From a virus: a DNA stretch of 41,883 nucleotides. Below, piece after piece: positions 30,752 through 38,371 of the stretch. The DNA lies in IMG/VR virus record IMGVR_UViG_3300007640_000012, positions 1-41,883 of that record. One strand, given 5' to 3'. The translations under genes were made by a program, and so were the position numbers. Under the pieces are notes generated by a model that saw only the letters and a program-made list of their open reading frames with translations, had not been told where the DNA came from and made no database searches. The first letter of the stretch is position 1. Each line of letters starts with the position of its first letter.

Positions 30752-31734
30752 TACCGTCTAGCTCCTAGTGGCTTAATGTTTCCGAAGAAGTCGGCAGCAT
30801 CCTTAGCCTTTACCGGCCCCTTGAGGGCCTTTTCGGCTTGCTGCTCACGTTTGGTTTTGGTTTGCATACCAGGGCCAGCCTTGGCGGTCTTTGGACCTTT
30901 TCGCTGAACTAGATTTGGCTTCTGCTTTTGCAGTTCGTTGTAGCGCCACGCATCTCTCAGGACTTTTACCGCCAGCGGGTCATACAGGTTTTCGAGAGCT
31001 TCCTGTGAAAACCCGACATCCAGCGCGAACTGATAGACCGCCTTCGCCTCACGCCCTGCGACTTCTTCGTTACCCCAATCGGGGATCAACTCAGGAAGTT
31101 TGGCCTTTGCCAACTGCATCTGCCGTTCCATTTCCACCGCCTGAATCCGCTCAACCTCACTACGCTGTGCGTAAACAGCTTGCAGTTGCTTCTGCTGCTG
31201 CTCAAAAACAGCCCGTGCCTGATTGTACTCCTGCGGACTAAGCTGACGGCTAAGTTCAGCCCAATTGGGCTCCTGATAGCCAGAAGCAAGATAGGACTCT
31301 ACCTCTTGCAGCCTTGCGTGGAGAGCCTGTGCCATTTCCAAGTTCTGTCGCCGTTCGGCTTCAAACTGGGCTGACCGCTCTTCCAATTGCTTGCGCTGCT
31401 CGGCAACTGCCTGTGTCTTGCGCCTATAGTCGGCATCACGGCTGTAACCATGAAGCAGTTCGTTCAGCGTAACCTCAATCTCTTCACCCTGAACCGTTAC
31501 AAGGAAAATTTCTGAGGTGTCAGAATCATCTGCTTCATACTCTACTTGGCCCTGATCTTCCAACTCTACCGCACTTTCCGCAAACTGCGGATCTTCTGCG
31601 GGTGCCGGCTCTTGTGCCGGTTCAGCCACCTTGGGGCGCTCCCTAGTGTCGCCAACGACGGGGACCTGACCAAAGATGGACGCGCTTTCGCGCTGGGTTG
31701 CCGCTACGATCCCATTAGGGTTGTCGATTGGCAT
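30751..31734 (-). CDS. Capsid scaffolding protein
   Basis: A 327-residue acidic protein. The N-terminal third is Glu/Pro/Ala-rich, followed by VTVQGEEIEVTLNELLHGYSRDADYRRKTQ (about 79-108), a motif common to scaffolds of this capsid type, then a long coiled coil (about 105-215) and a basic C-terminus (KRKGPKTAKAGPG-like, TKTKREQQAEKAL) that should contact capsid protein. It lies directly before the major capsid gene, as expected. Confidence 0.8.
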   Translation of the reverse strand: MPIDNPNGIVAATQRESASIFGQVPVVGDTRERPKVAEPAQEPAPAEDPQFAESAVELEDQGQVEYEADDSDTSEIFLVTVQGEEIEVTLNELLHGYSRDADYRRKTQAVAEQRKQLEERSAQFEAERRQNLEMAQALHARLQEVESYLASGYQEPNWAELSRQLSPQEYNQARAVFEQQQKQLQAVYAQRSEVERIQAVEMERQMQLAKAKLPELIPDWGNEEVAGREAKAVYQFALDVGFSQEALENLYDPLAVKVLRDAWRYNELQKQKPNLVQRKGPKTAKAGPGMQTKTKREQQAEKALKGPVKAKDAADFFGNIKPLGARR

Positions 31735-31739
31735 AACTA

Positions 31740-31985
31740 TTAACCTCTCCTGTTTAGTTTATCCATGGCTCTTTGCCGAACAGCATCGCTATTAGCAGCA
31801 GAAGTTAGCCGGGATTTTAGGCGGCGAATCAACCGTTGTTCGCACCATAGATCGTCTCTTTCCGCCGACGACGTAGCGGTACTCCATTCCATAGAAATTT
31901 CTTTAAATACTTCTTCACAAATGTGTTCAAAAAATTCGTTGTCTAATAGCTCTCTTGCGCGTTCACAATGTTCGTTACTAAGCAC
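31740..31985 (-). CDS. Small helical protein between portal and scaffold
   Basis: An 81-residue helical protein (CERARELLDNEFFEHICEEVFKEISMEW ... AERDDLWCEQRLIRRLKSRL). Proteins of this size and pattern often lie between portal and scaffold in short-tailed phages, with no assigned role. It overlaps the portal gene end by eight bases. Confidence 0.6.
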   Translation of the reverse strand: MLSNEHCERARELLDNEFFEHICEEVFKEISMEWSTATSSAERDDLWCEQRLIRRLKSRLTSAANSDAVRQRAMDKLNRRG

Positions 31986-33975
31986 TAGTAGCCTTTCTTG
32001 CCTTGTCGATTTCTAGCTTTTCCCAATCAACATTGAGTTCAGCGGCCCTCAGAGCAAACTCAAGGGCGGTCCTGTCTCGCTCACGGTCATCCTTGAGCGC
32101 CTCAATCTGAGCCTTTAGGGCGAGATCCTCGCGCTTCATCTGGATCTCAGCCATAATCATCTCTCGCTGCGCCTGTGCCAGCAACTCTTCCGCAGACGGC
32201 TCGTCGTTGGGCGGCAATTGGAAGTCCGGCGGGATCGGGTTCCAGAAGCTGGACACATCCTTGAAGCCACTAAGCTCCATAATCTTTGCTTGCGTGTGCC
32301 GGATCTGCCCAAGCGTAACTAGCGGGTTGCTGGGTCCAAGCATCTGCATTGCCGCAACCTGTGCCTGTAGCGTCTCGCGCAGAACCATAAGCTTCTGGTC
32401 CTCCAGGCCGCTGCCCAGCGCCACATTGACACTAGCGTCCATCTGGGCGTCCCACAGGCGAGGATCAATTGGCACCCACGTTCCGCGCAGCCGGACCATG
32501 CGCTCTGCGTCTTGATGCTGGATGACAAGGTGCAGCAGGACGCGCATAAGCCGCTTCATGCCAGTTTCGGCAAGATTACGGGCCATGACCTCAAGCGTCA
32601 GCTTGGAGCCACGCTCAATTGCGGCCACGGCGGATGCGGTCATGCTCTGAAGCGCACCAGCGTCAAGGCCAGACGACTGGGCAGAGATCCCGGTGCGCTG
32701 CTCCTTGATGCGGTCAAACATATCCAGCACCGGCATCGCCTCACGCCCCACAAACGGCTGGGTGTACGGCATCACCATTCCAGGGGCATCCATGCGGATA
32801 ATCCCGCCGGTTTCGTTGTTTAGCGCATCCTCAAGGTTCACATGGCCGTCTACAACACCCATGCGGGGGTTAACAGACTGCGCCAGCGAGTCCAGCATAC
32901 TCCGCATGATCTCAGAATTGATGCGCTGGAGGTCCTTGGTGCGATCCGCCAGATCGTGTCCAACGAAGGTGTGCGGCTCCGGGTCAATGTGAAAGTCCGC
33001 AAACGGACGGATGTCCCACGGATCATTTGCCACCACTTCGTGGGCATCGCCAATGCAGCAGACGCGACGAAGCTCGTCAATGCCATCACCGTCGTAGTCG
33101 GCGTAAACATACGATTCGATGTAGAGGACACGCTCCCTATCACGCGATCCGCCCGAATCTCTGATCTCAAAACGGTTGCGCTCATGGCGCTCATTGTTCC
33201 ATGTAAGATCGTCGGCTTTCGTGATGTGGGAGCGTACCAATTCCGGATCGTACCCCATCGCAATCAACTGAGATGGCGTTTTCATGCAACGATGCGCCAC
33301 AAACTGGGCATCATCCAGCCCTCTTGCGTCCCTAGAGATCAAAAACTCCTCTGGAGGCAGCACTTCAACACAGATCCTGTCGCCAGAAGTGCGTCTACGC
33401 ACCTCAACGTCGAATTCCATGCCAATTTCGTCGCCTTCCAGCGCAATAATCTCTACATTCGGGTCTTGCTGTAGCGTCTGGACGGCCAAAAGGTTCAGTT
33501 TCGTGAACTGATGGGTGGTCACGGACGTAGAATCGTCAAAAAACGCCTTGACAATGCCAACTTTCTTTGTCAAAGCGTCCTTGAAGGCACCCCAAAGGAT
33601 GCGATAGCCCGGATTATCCTGCATCAGGACGTAATTGGCGTAATCCGTGGCCTGTTCCGCCATCTGGACATCTTCCTCAGTCCTTGGCACAAACTCTACA
33701 ACCCGCTCAGAGCCCGCAAACACGCGCATCAGCGAGGGCATCGCCTGTTGCACCGTGTCGCGCAGCGTAGTCATAACTACCTGAGAGCGACCTTCTTCTT
33801 CATTGCCAAATTTGTCGCCACGATAGTAGCGGGTGGCCTCCCTACGGTGACTCGCTAACTGCGAATCAGCGTAGTTGACCGCATCGTCAATGTAGGACTC
33901 AACCAGCTTACTGAGTTCCGCTGGTTCCATTCCTACGCCAGACGCATCCTCAACCTCATCAATGATAGAAGCCAT
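31978..33975 (-). CDS. Portal protein (P22-like)
   Basis: A 665-residue protein. Features are REATRYYRGDKFGNEEEGRS, VVMTTLRDTVQQAMPSLMRV, FKDALTKKVGIVKAFFDDS, YADYDGDGIDELRRVCCIGD, RTKDLQRINSEIMRSMLDSL, and a C-terminal coiled coil (AEIQMKREDLALKAQIEAL). These match the portal of P22-like and SU10-like phages, which forms the dodecameric DNA gate. Its transcription probably starts at the promoter 34009-34037, giving a short leader. Confidence 0.85.
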   Translation of the reverse strand: MASIIDEVEDASGVGMEPAELSKLVESYIDDAVNYADSQLASHRREATRYYRGDKFGNEEEGRSQVVMTTLRDTVQQAMPSLMRVFAGSERVVEFVPRTEEDVQMAEQATDYANYVLMQDNPGYRILWGAFKDALTKKVGIVKAFFDDSTSVTTHQFTKLNLLAVQTLQQDPNVEIIALEGDEIGMEFDVEVRRRTSGDRICVEVLPPEEFLISRDARGLDDAQFVAHRCMKTPSQLIAMGYDPELVRSHITKADDLTWNNERHERNRFEIRDSGGSRDRERVLYIESYVYADYDGDGIDELRRVCCIGDAHEVVANDPWDIRPFADFHIDPEPHTFVGHDLADRTKDLQRINSEIMRSMLDSLAQSVNPRMGVVDGHVNLEDALNNETGGIIRMDAPGMVMPYTQPFVGREAMPVLDMFDRIKEQRTGISAQSSGLDAGALQSMTASAVAAIERGSKLTLEVMARNLAETGMKRLMRVLLHLVIQHQDAERMVRLRGTWVPIDPRLWDAQMDASVNVALGSGLEDQKLMVLRETLQAQVAAMQMLGPSNPLVTLGQIRHTQAKIMELSGFKDVSSFWNPIPPDFQLPPNDEPSAEELLAQAQREMIMAEIQMKREDLALKAQIEALKDDRERDRTALEFALRAAELNVDWEKLEIDKARKATSA

Positions 33976-34008
33976 TATGCCCCATTATTCGTGGTTACAC
34001 ACCCACAA

Positions 34009-34037
34009 ATAGTAGACTTGACTAAACCTATGGTCAA
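34009..34037 (-). promoter_or_regulatory. Sigma70-like promoter of the structural operon
   Basis: On the leftward strand TTGACC (34037-34032) and TACTAT (34014-34009) are separated by exactly 17 bases. Expected start of transcription is near 34002, about 27 bases before the portal ATG. It sits six bases after the tail of the terL terminator, so terL and the virion operon are separate transcription units. Confidence 0.7.
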
Positions 34038-34043
34038 TGATAC

Positions 34044-34082
34044 AAAAAGCCCCGCCAACCGGGGGAGGACGGCTGACGGGGC
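34044..34082 (-). terminator. Strong intrinsic terminator after terL
   Basis: On the leftward strand the RNA folds as GCCCCGTCAGCC, 10-base loop, GGTTGGCGGGGC (12 pairs, two of them G-U), followed at once by TTTTTG. Plus-strand arms are 34049-34060 and 34071-34082. The plus strand lacks a T-run, so it acts leftward only. It ends transcription from terL. Confidence 0.85.
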
Positions 34083-34118
34083 GGCGCAGGAGAAAAAGGG
34101 GGGGGGCTCCGCGCTAGG

Positions 34119-34145
34119 AGCGTTGTGGGGGAGATGCACAACGCT
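34119..34145. repeat. 8-bp inverted repeat between terL and its terminator
   Basis: AGCGTTGT (34119-34126) and ACAACGCT (34138-34145) flank an 11-base purine-rich spacer. No T-run follows on either strand. It lies 17 bases beyond the terL stop. It could be a protein-binding site or an RNA stem protecting the 3' end of the terL message. Confidence 0.45.
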
Positions 34146-34161
34146 ACAAACGGAATATATG

Positions 34162-35568
34162 CTAAACCAATCTTGGGATCAAGCGCCTTACGGGCTTGCG
34201 CCAATCAAACTTTTCGCTACCACTCAGGCGAGCAGCCGTTGAAGCAAACGTAAGCGCCAACGCATCTGCGCGATCCGGGGAGTCGGCACCCCTCTTTTTC
34301 ATGCCCTGCTTGCTTTCAAGCCTAATCTTGCCGCGATCCGTGTACTCAAAACGCACCGAAACCAACTCCTCCATCAATTCCTTGTCGTTTGGTAGCCGCA
34401 CATCGCGCTGTTCAAGCCACGCCTTCATGTTGTACCACAACTCAGACCGCAGATTCAAATGCTGTCCTTTGAGTGAAGGCGATTCAGATACATTGATGCC
34501 ACGCACAGGTAGACCAAGACTACGAAGACGATCCACAACACCAGCGCCAACACCGATAACATCGACCAAAATCTCACTAGGGCGGTACGGACCCAGCGCA
34601 GCCTCATATTCCGCCTCCACCAGACCCGCAAGCTGCATCGTGTCCAAAGAACGCCACGTTTGAATGTTGCCCAGCAAGACATTTCCTTTCCTTTTCGCCA
34701 GCGCAGACGAGTCAGAACCAAACCGCGCAACATCCAACCCCCACACAACCGGCGCATCCGCAATTTCGTCCACATCACGCCCAATTGCGGCCTCAACCAA
34801 CGACACCGGAATCACCGTGTTCGACTCGCCCCTGGGAAACTCGCCCAAAACGTGGATGCGGTACGGGTCCGAATCATCCCCATACTTGCGCTTCATGCGC
34901 CCAATCCATGATTCGCTCACCCGCGAGCATTGTTCACTGCTCACATGGAACGTCTTCCACGAATCCGCCTCCACCGTGTGCGACTCGTAAAAGAAACCAC
35001 TTGTGCGGTTTGGGTTACCCGTCAAAAACAAGCACGTTTTACCACGATTGCCGGCTAGTGAACCACTCAACGACTCAAACAACGCATCATCTACCGCCGC
35101 AGCCTCGTCCACCAACACCAATACGTTTGGAGCATTCATCCCCTGCATTGACTCAGGACTGTCCTTACGCGCCGTCTTGATCGTAATAAAGTTCTCAAAC
35201 GGCTGGCGAGGATCAAACTTAAACTCAAAACGCTCCGCCTTGATCGTCCAACAATCACGCAACTCCTGCGGCAACGTGTTTACCCACTTCTTGAACTCAG
35301 GGATGTACGCATCCTCCAACTGCCCACTACTAGGCGCAGTCACCAACACCCTGGCATCACGATGCACCATCAAAAACCACATCGACAACCACGCCAGCAC
35401 CGTCGTCTTCCCCACCTGACGCCCAGACCTAATCGTGATCTGCGTCTCACCGTCCGCCACCGCTTGCATTACCTCAGACTGCCAGCTATCAGGGTCTTCC
35501 TCCAACAACGCCCTTACAAACAACACCGGCTCGCGCCTTAGACGCCCCACCATTTCCTCTAGCTGCAT
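34162..35568 (-). CDS. terL: Terminase large subunit
   Basis: A 468-residue packaging ATPase-nuclease. The ATPase has Walker A SGRQVGKT (residues 48-55), Walker B VLVLVDEA (149-156) and LFLTGNPNR as coupling motif. The RNase H-like nuclease shows WGLDVARFGSDSSA, EILVDVIGVGAGVVDRL and SPDRADALALTFA with its acidic residues. It pumps DNA through the portal and cuts the concatemer. It differs in type from the GpA remnant at 4263. It is followed by its own terminator. A promoter candidate lies at 35703-35730. Confidence 0.9.
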   Translation of the reverse strand: MQLEEMVGRLRREPVLFVRALLEEDPDSWQSEVMQAVADGETQITIRSGRQVGKTTVLAWLSMWFLMVHRDARVLVTAPSSGQLEDAYIPEFKKWVNTLPQELRDCWTIKAERFEFKFDPRQPFENFITIKTARKDSPESMQGMNAPNVLVLVDEAAAVDDALFESLSGSLAGNRGKTCLFLTGNPNRTSGFFYESHTVEADSWKTFHVSSEQCSRVSESWIGRMKRKYGDDSDPYRIHVLGEFPRGESNTVIPVSLVEAAIGRDVDEIADAPVVWGLDVARFGSDSSALAKRKGNVLLGNIQTWRSLDTMQLAGLVEAEYEAALGPYRPSEILVDVIGVGAGVVDRLRSLGLPVRGINVSESPSLKGQHLNLRSELWYNMKAWLEQRDVRLPNDKELMEELVSVRFEYTDRGKIRLESKQGMKKRGADSPDRADALALTFASTAARLSGSEKFDWRKPVRRLIPRLV

Positions 35569-35702
35569 CGTTCTAATTTCTCCCGTCTAAAAAACACCGC
35601 GCAAATACTTACCAAAATGACATCCGCCCACCGGTGAAATACCAAGCCAACTTTTAAACCGTTCTAATTTTTAAAAATTGGGGCGCACATTCATTACAGT
35701 AA

Positions 35703-35730
35703 ATGATGGGGGGGGTACCAGTATAGTCAA
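35703..35730 (-). promoter_or_regulatory. Candidate promoter for terL
   Basis: On the leftward strand TTGACT (35730-35725) is followed after 16 bases by CATCAT (35708-35703), a weak -10 box. The spacer contains eight consecutive C. An alternative -10, TATACT, overlaps the TTGACT. Transcription would start near 35696 and give a leader of about 130 bases containing a 14-bp AT-rich palindrome. Confidence 0.35.
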
Positions 35731-35831
35731 ACTATGGCCTAATTGCTAGGCTTTTGCGCGCACCGTCTTTCTGTGTGTGGACTAGCCCGGCAAAGCGCAC
35801 CCCCTGTTATTTAAGGGGGGGCTCCCGGCAT

Positions 35832-35890
35832 CTTCGGCTTTTCTTCGGCTTTTCTCTGGTTTTTCTTCGGGCCTTCGGGTTTTGTTCGGG
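35832..35890. repeat. CTTCGG tandem repeat tract
   Basis: Imperfect 11-bp units stand in tandem: CTTCGGCTTTT (35832-35842), CTTCGGCTTTT (35843-35853), CTCTGGTTTTT (35854-35864), CTTCGGGC, CTTCGGGTTTTG and TTCGGG. The first two are identical. The repeated pyrimidine run could be a binding site or a set of weak termination or pause sites for rightward transcription. Confidence 0.7.
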
Positions 35891-36267
35891 TGTCTGGCGA
35901 ACCGCCCAGGAGGCGCGCAAACGGCCCCAGGAGCCCCAAGGACGCCGAACCCCTATATATATGGCCCCGCGCCGTCCGTGAGGCTTTGATGGGCGTTTCC
36001 GTGCGTGTAGAGGGCGTTCTGGGCGGTCGGTGGGGCTAGCTATGCAACCAAGCGGCTAGGCAGCAAGACTCCGCACCCCCTATCTGTCTTTCTAATATCT
36101 ATCCCTGCTCTCTCCCCCCTTGGGTGTATCGTGGCCCCCCGTTGAGGCGTGGGCGCAGCTAGCTGGCGTGCCTGTTCCCCCGTGCGCGGAGCGTGGTCAG
36201 CTTGTGGGCAAGCGAGGGGGGCGAGCCCGTAGGACCCGCCCCCGTTCCGCGTTTTGTGGCGGTCCCC

Positions 36268-36477
36268 CTATTCCCAAGAATAGAAAACTTTGCCCACGTC
36301 CCTTTCCCCGGCCCCGTTGACCACGGCGAAAACGTAGGATGGGCCGGAATACGCCCCCACCACAATCTCGATGGTCCACGGGCCAGCAATCCACCCCCTC
36401 CCCTCAGTCCAGATTTCCGGGACCGTTTCCCCCTTCCGGGGTATAAGCGGCGTTTCCGTCCCCCTGATTTTCTTCAC
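36268..36477 (-). CDS. Small protein of unknown function
   Basis: A 69-residue protein starting at GTG 36477, which overlaps the XRE stop (GTGA). It looks beta-rich (PEIWTEGRGWIAGPWTIEIV, GPSYVFAVVNGAGERDVGKV). AAGGGGGG lies four bases before the start, the G-tract ribosome site used throughout this cluster. No family is recognised. Confidence 0.5.
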   Translation of the reverse strand: MKKIRGTETPLIPRKGETVPEIWTEGRGWIAGPWTIEIVVGAYSGPSYVFAVVNGAGERDVGKVFYSWE

Positions 36478-36674
36478 GGATCCCCCCTTAGTTTCTTTCC
36501 GAGCGTTTCTAGCGCTAGCCCCAACATATCCGGGGGTGGGTGATTCCCCGTTTCCCACAAAGAGACCGTTTTCCGGGTCACCCCTAGATGTTCTGCGAGT
36601 TCTTCCTGGGTGACGCAATGATATCTGCGCCATCCCCGGATAAAGCGGGCCATCCCTTCTTCAAATGAAAGCAT
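36474..36674 (-). CDS. XRE-family transcriptional regulator
   Basis: A 66-residue protein. Residues 21-43 (VTQEELAEHLGVTRKTVSLW plus ETG) form a Cro/CI-type helix-turn-helix, with a helical start (FEEGMARFIRGWRRYH). Such small proteins bind palindromic operators as dimers. The paired operators at 38070-38095 and 38864-38890 are candidate targets. GGGGG lies eight bases before the ATG. Confidence 0.8.
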   Translation of the reverse strand: MLSFEEGMARFIRGWRRYHCVTQEELAEHLGVTRKTVSLWETGNHPPPDMLGLALETLGKKLRGDP

Positions 36675-36677
36675 TTT

Positions 36678-37370
36678 TCAGCCCCCGACTACGAAACCGG
36701 AAGTGTCACCCTTTGCCTCACCCTTCGCGGTCAACCCGACAATGCAACCCTTAGGGTCCAGGAACCTGAGGTCCGTATCGTCCCCGGACACTACGGGTAG
36801 CCCACGGTATGTCTCGGGAAGGTCGCCAGCAAAAACAACCGCAACGTTCAACCCACGGCGCACCACCCCCGCAAGTCTGTTTTCGTTGGATTCACTACGG
36901 GAAAATGTAAGATGATAGTTTGCGGGTATGTTCCTGCGGTTCGGAAGCTTTGTGTAGTCGTAAAAGGTGAGGTGCGGGAAAGCTTCCATAACGTTGGGGA
37001 ACCTTTCTCCGTCCCTGGTGCAGGGGATGGTTTCCCACCTAATGTCTGAGGTTCCGTTCAAGCGGAAGACCGGAACCATACCCCCCCGGTTAGCCTTGCG
37101 CTCTGCCGACTCGATATCCCCCACAAGCTCCCCCATGAAACCGGCCCGGTCCTCAAAAAGCTTCCGAGTCTTCCGTACCCTTGCGTCCTGGACGGGATTG
37201 AACCGTCCCCGGCCAGCGGTATTCAAGCAAGCGGAGAGGCAACCCTTAGAAGCGCCGGGGCAAACCTGGAAACCTGAAAGCTTGCCAGGGGCAAGATGTA
37301 GAATAAACGTCAGATACCCTTGCGCCTCACCCTTGCGGGTTTTCGTGTTCGAAACGGATAAAAGCTTCAT
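36678..37370 (-). CDS. GP88-like phage protein
   Basis: A 230-residue protein matching the Gene product 88 family (Pfam GP88): CPGASKGCLSACLNTAGRGRF, RVRKTRKLFEDRAGFMGEL, FRLNGTSDIRWE, FYDYTKLPNRRNIPANYHLTFSRSESNE, NVAVVFAGDLP, LRFLDPKGCIVGLTAKGEAKGDTSGFVV. The cysteines in the first motif may bind a metal or Fe-S cluster. The function is not known. It starts after a seven-G tract four bases before ATG. Confidence 0.8.
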   Translation of the reverse strand: MKLLSVSNTKTRKGEAQGYLTFILHLAPGKLSGFQVCPGASKGCLSACLNTAGRGRFNPVQDARVRKTRKLFEDRAGFMGELVGDIESAERKANRGGMVPVFRLNGTSDIRWETIPCTRDGERFPNVMEAFPHLTFYDYTKLPNRRNIPANYHLTFSRSESNENRLAGVVRRGLNVAVVFAGDLPETYRGLPVVSGDDTDLRFLDPKGCIVGLTAKGEAKGDTSGFVVGG

Positions 37371-37380
37371 TGTGCCCCCC

Positions 37381-37587
37381 CTATGAAAGGATTTTTACAA
37401 CCCTACCACCTTCGACCCTCACCCTGGCGTACCAGCGGTGTGGTTCCGGATAGTGTGGACCTTCAATCGTGGTGGTGCCGGTGTCTGGCGCGGGAATCAG
37501 GCCCGGGCTGAAAACATAGACTTCCCGGCCTGATGAAACCGCTTCGCGGAAAGCTTTCTTTGTCTTGAAGTTTGGCGAAACGTACAT
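37381..37587 (-). CDS. Small protein of unknown function
   Basis: A 68-residue protein (MYVSPNFKTKKAFREAVSSG, REVYVFSPGLIPAPDTGTTT, HRWYARVRVEGGRVVKIL). It is basic and strand-rich. Eight G lie only one base before the ATG, in the arrangement TAGGGGGGGGT-ATGTAC shared with the two neighbouring small genes. No family is recognised. Confidence 0.55.
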   Translation of the reverse strand: MYVSPNFKTKKAFREAVSSGREVYVFSPGLIPAPDTGTTTIEGPHYPEPHRWYARVRVEGGRVVKILS

Positions 37588-37595
37588 ACCCCCCC

Positions 37596-37700
37596 CTACC
37601 GTTGAAGGCTAGTGAACGAAAGCGCCAGCGCCAGAAAAACCCACACCCCCACCAGCGCCCCCGCAAGAATCTCCCCGGAAAGCTCAACCCCTAGGTACAT
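37596..37700 (-). CDS. Tiny membrane protein
   Basis: A 34-residue frame with one hydrophobic helix (EILAGALVGVWVFLALALSF). ATG 37700 follows TAGGGGGGACC. The next gene starts eight bases after its stop. Its start codons ATGTAC are shared with two neighbours. The size is small, but the ribosome site and membrane helix support a real gene. Confidence 0.5.
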   Translation of the reverse strand: MYLGVELSGEILAGALVGVWVFLALALSFTSLQR

Positions 37701-37728
37701 GGTCCCCCCTACAGAATGAAGACAACAA

Positions 37729-37854
37729 CTAAAGAACGAAAAAAAACACGGCTAGAGCCCAAATCGCGAGCACCATCCCTAGGGATGCTGCCCCCATGGC
37801 TAGGATCGCACGGGCCTCGACGAGCACGTTGGCGGGAAGTGGGCGTCGTATCAT
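37729..37854 (-). CDS. Tiny membrane protein
   Basis: A 41-residue frame starting at ATG 37854, which overlaps the stop of the gene before it (TTATGA). A basic N-terminus (MIRRPLPANVLVEARAIL) leads to one membrane helix (GAASLGMVLAIWALAVFFFVL). The coupling to the previous gene is the main support. Confidence 0.5.
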   Translation of the reverse strand: MIRRPLPANVLVEARAILAMGAASLGMVLAIWALAVFFFVL

Positions 37855-37979
37855 AACTCGGCCTCCTCGGCGGTATGCGCAACCCATTCCCCCTGCACCT
37901 CTGCGGACCAGCGGCTGGCCTCACGCGCCGTCGCTGGCCTGTCGCAGGAGTGCCCCCAAATTACGGTCCAAACGTACAT
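37851..37979 (-). CDS. Very small protein of unknown function
   Basis: A 42-residue frame starting at ATG 37979 after GAGGAGGGGGGATT, the strongest ribosome site in the cluster. The sequence (MYVWTVIWGHSCDRPATARE, EVQGEWVAHTAEEAEL) is soluble and tryptophan-rich. It is the first gene of the leftward small-gene cluster downstream of the operator at 38070-38095. Confidence 0.5.
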   Translation of the reverse strand: MYVWTVIWGHSCDRPATAREASRWSAEVQGEWVAHTAEEAEL

Positions 37980-38069
37980 AATCCCCCCTCCTCTAAAGGT
38001 GGTGATGAACTTGCTCCAAGGTACGGTAAAAAATTGGGCACGCAACCCCTTTGGCGGGGGCCGGGGAAT

Positions 38070-38094
38070 ATCGTTACAATTTAGGCCAGCCTAA
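38070..38094 (-). promoter_or_regulatory. Operator-promoter element, left copy
   Basis: On the leftward strand TTAGGctggCCTAAATTGTAACGAT. The inverted repeat TTAGG...CCTAA is followed by TGTAACGAT. The same arrangement occurs rightward at 38866-38890 (20 of 25 bases agree). TGT-AACGAT could be an extended -10 with the inverted repeat over the spacer. It would drive the small-gene cluster from 37979 leftward. Confidence 0.55.
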
Positions 38095-38209
38095 GGGAAG
38101 TTTTTGGGCAGACAAGCGGTAGGCGGCGGGCGATCTTTGCCCCATGTTTAGAGACCCCCGACACCAAATACGCCAGGGCCGGCGCGGTGCGTCCGGCAAG
38201 GTGTCTCGA

Positions 38210-38236
38210 CGTTTAAACGAAACTAGAATCCTAGTT
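38210..38236. repeat. Two palindromes beyond terS
   Basis: CGTTTAAACG (38210-38219) is a perfect 10-bp palindrome, followed by AACTAG-AATC-CTAGTT (38221-38236), an inverted repeat with six-base arms. Together with the iterons at 38303-38359 they mark a structured non-coding stretch of about 280 bp (38095-38371) between the left operator and the terS stop. Confidence 0.55.
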
Positions 38237-38302
38237 CTATGGACTGGCGAACCCAGAGCATGGCCGATCCGCATGGAATGGATCGAACCGACACGAAGAG
38301 GG

Positions 38303-38359
38303 GATTCTCTGGCGTAACCGGGACCGATTCTCTGGTGTAACCCGATTCTCTGGTGTAAC
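38303..38359 (+). repeat. Three 16-bp iterons next to terS
   Basis: GATTCTCTGGCGTAAC (38303-38318), GATTCTCTGGTGTAAC (38326-38341) and GATTCTCTGGTGTAAC (38344-38359) stand in the same direction, 23 and 18 bases apart. They end 12 bases beyond the terS stop. Clustered direct repeats beside terS resemble the sites bound by small terminase subunits (cosB/pac) or by replication initiators. The identity of the ligand is inference. Confidence 0.75.
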
Positions 38360-38371
38360 GGACCCCAATCC

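Larger units (their letters stand above)
35569..36267. other. Gene-free region of about 700 bp upstream of terL
   Basis: No credible coding frame is seen on either strand. From left to right it holds a perfect 14-bp palindrome AATTTTTAAAAATT (35666-35679), a TCATT...AATGA inverted repeat (near 35691-35706), a G-tract of eight (35708-35715), ATAGTCAAACTAT (35723-35735), GCCTAATTGCTAGGC (35738-35752), CCCCCT...AGGGGG, a CTTCGG tandem tract (35832-35890), a TATATATA run near 35954, and pyrimidine-rich runs near 36075-36120. The density of small palindromes suggests a control region, possibly an origin or regulatory RNA. This is inference. Confidence 0.5.

Noticed and set aside
29630-30907. 425-codon plus-strand frame opposite the capsid and end of the scaffold
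   Set aside because: It lies antisense to the clear major capsid gene, has low-complexity Arg/Gly/Thr-rich translation without motifs, and no ribosome site. It is a codon-usage shadow.
32842-33474. 210-codon plus-strand frame inside the portal gene
   Set aside because: Antisense to the portal coding sequence, no ribosome site, no motif. The portal call is strong.
35738-35756. GCCTA-ATTGC-TAGGC-TTTT as a rightward terminator
   Set aside because: The stem is only five pairs and no rightward gene precedes it; it is listed only as part of the gene-free region.
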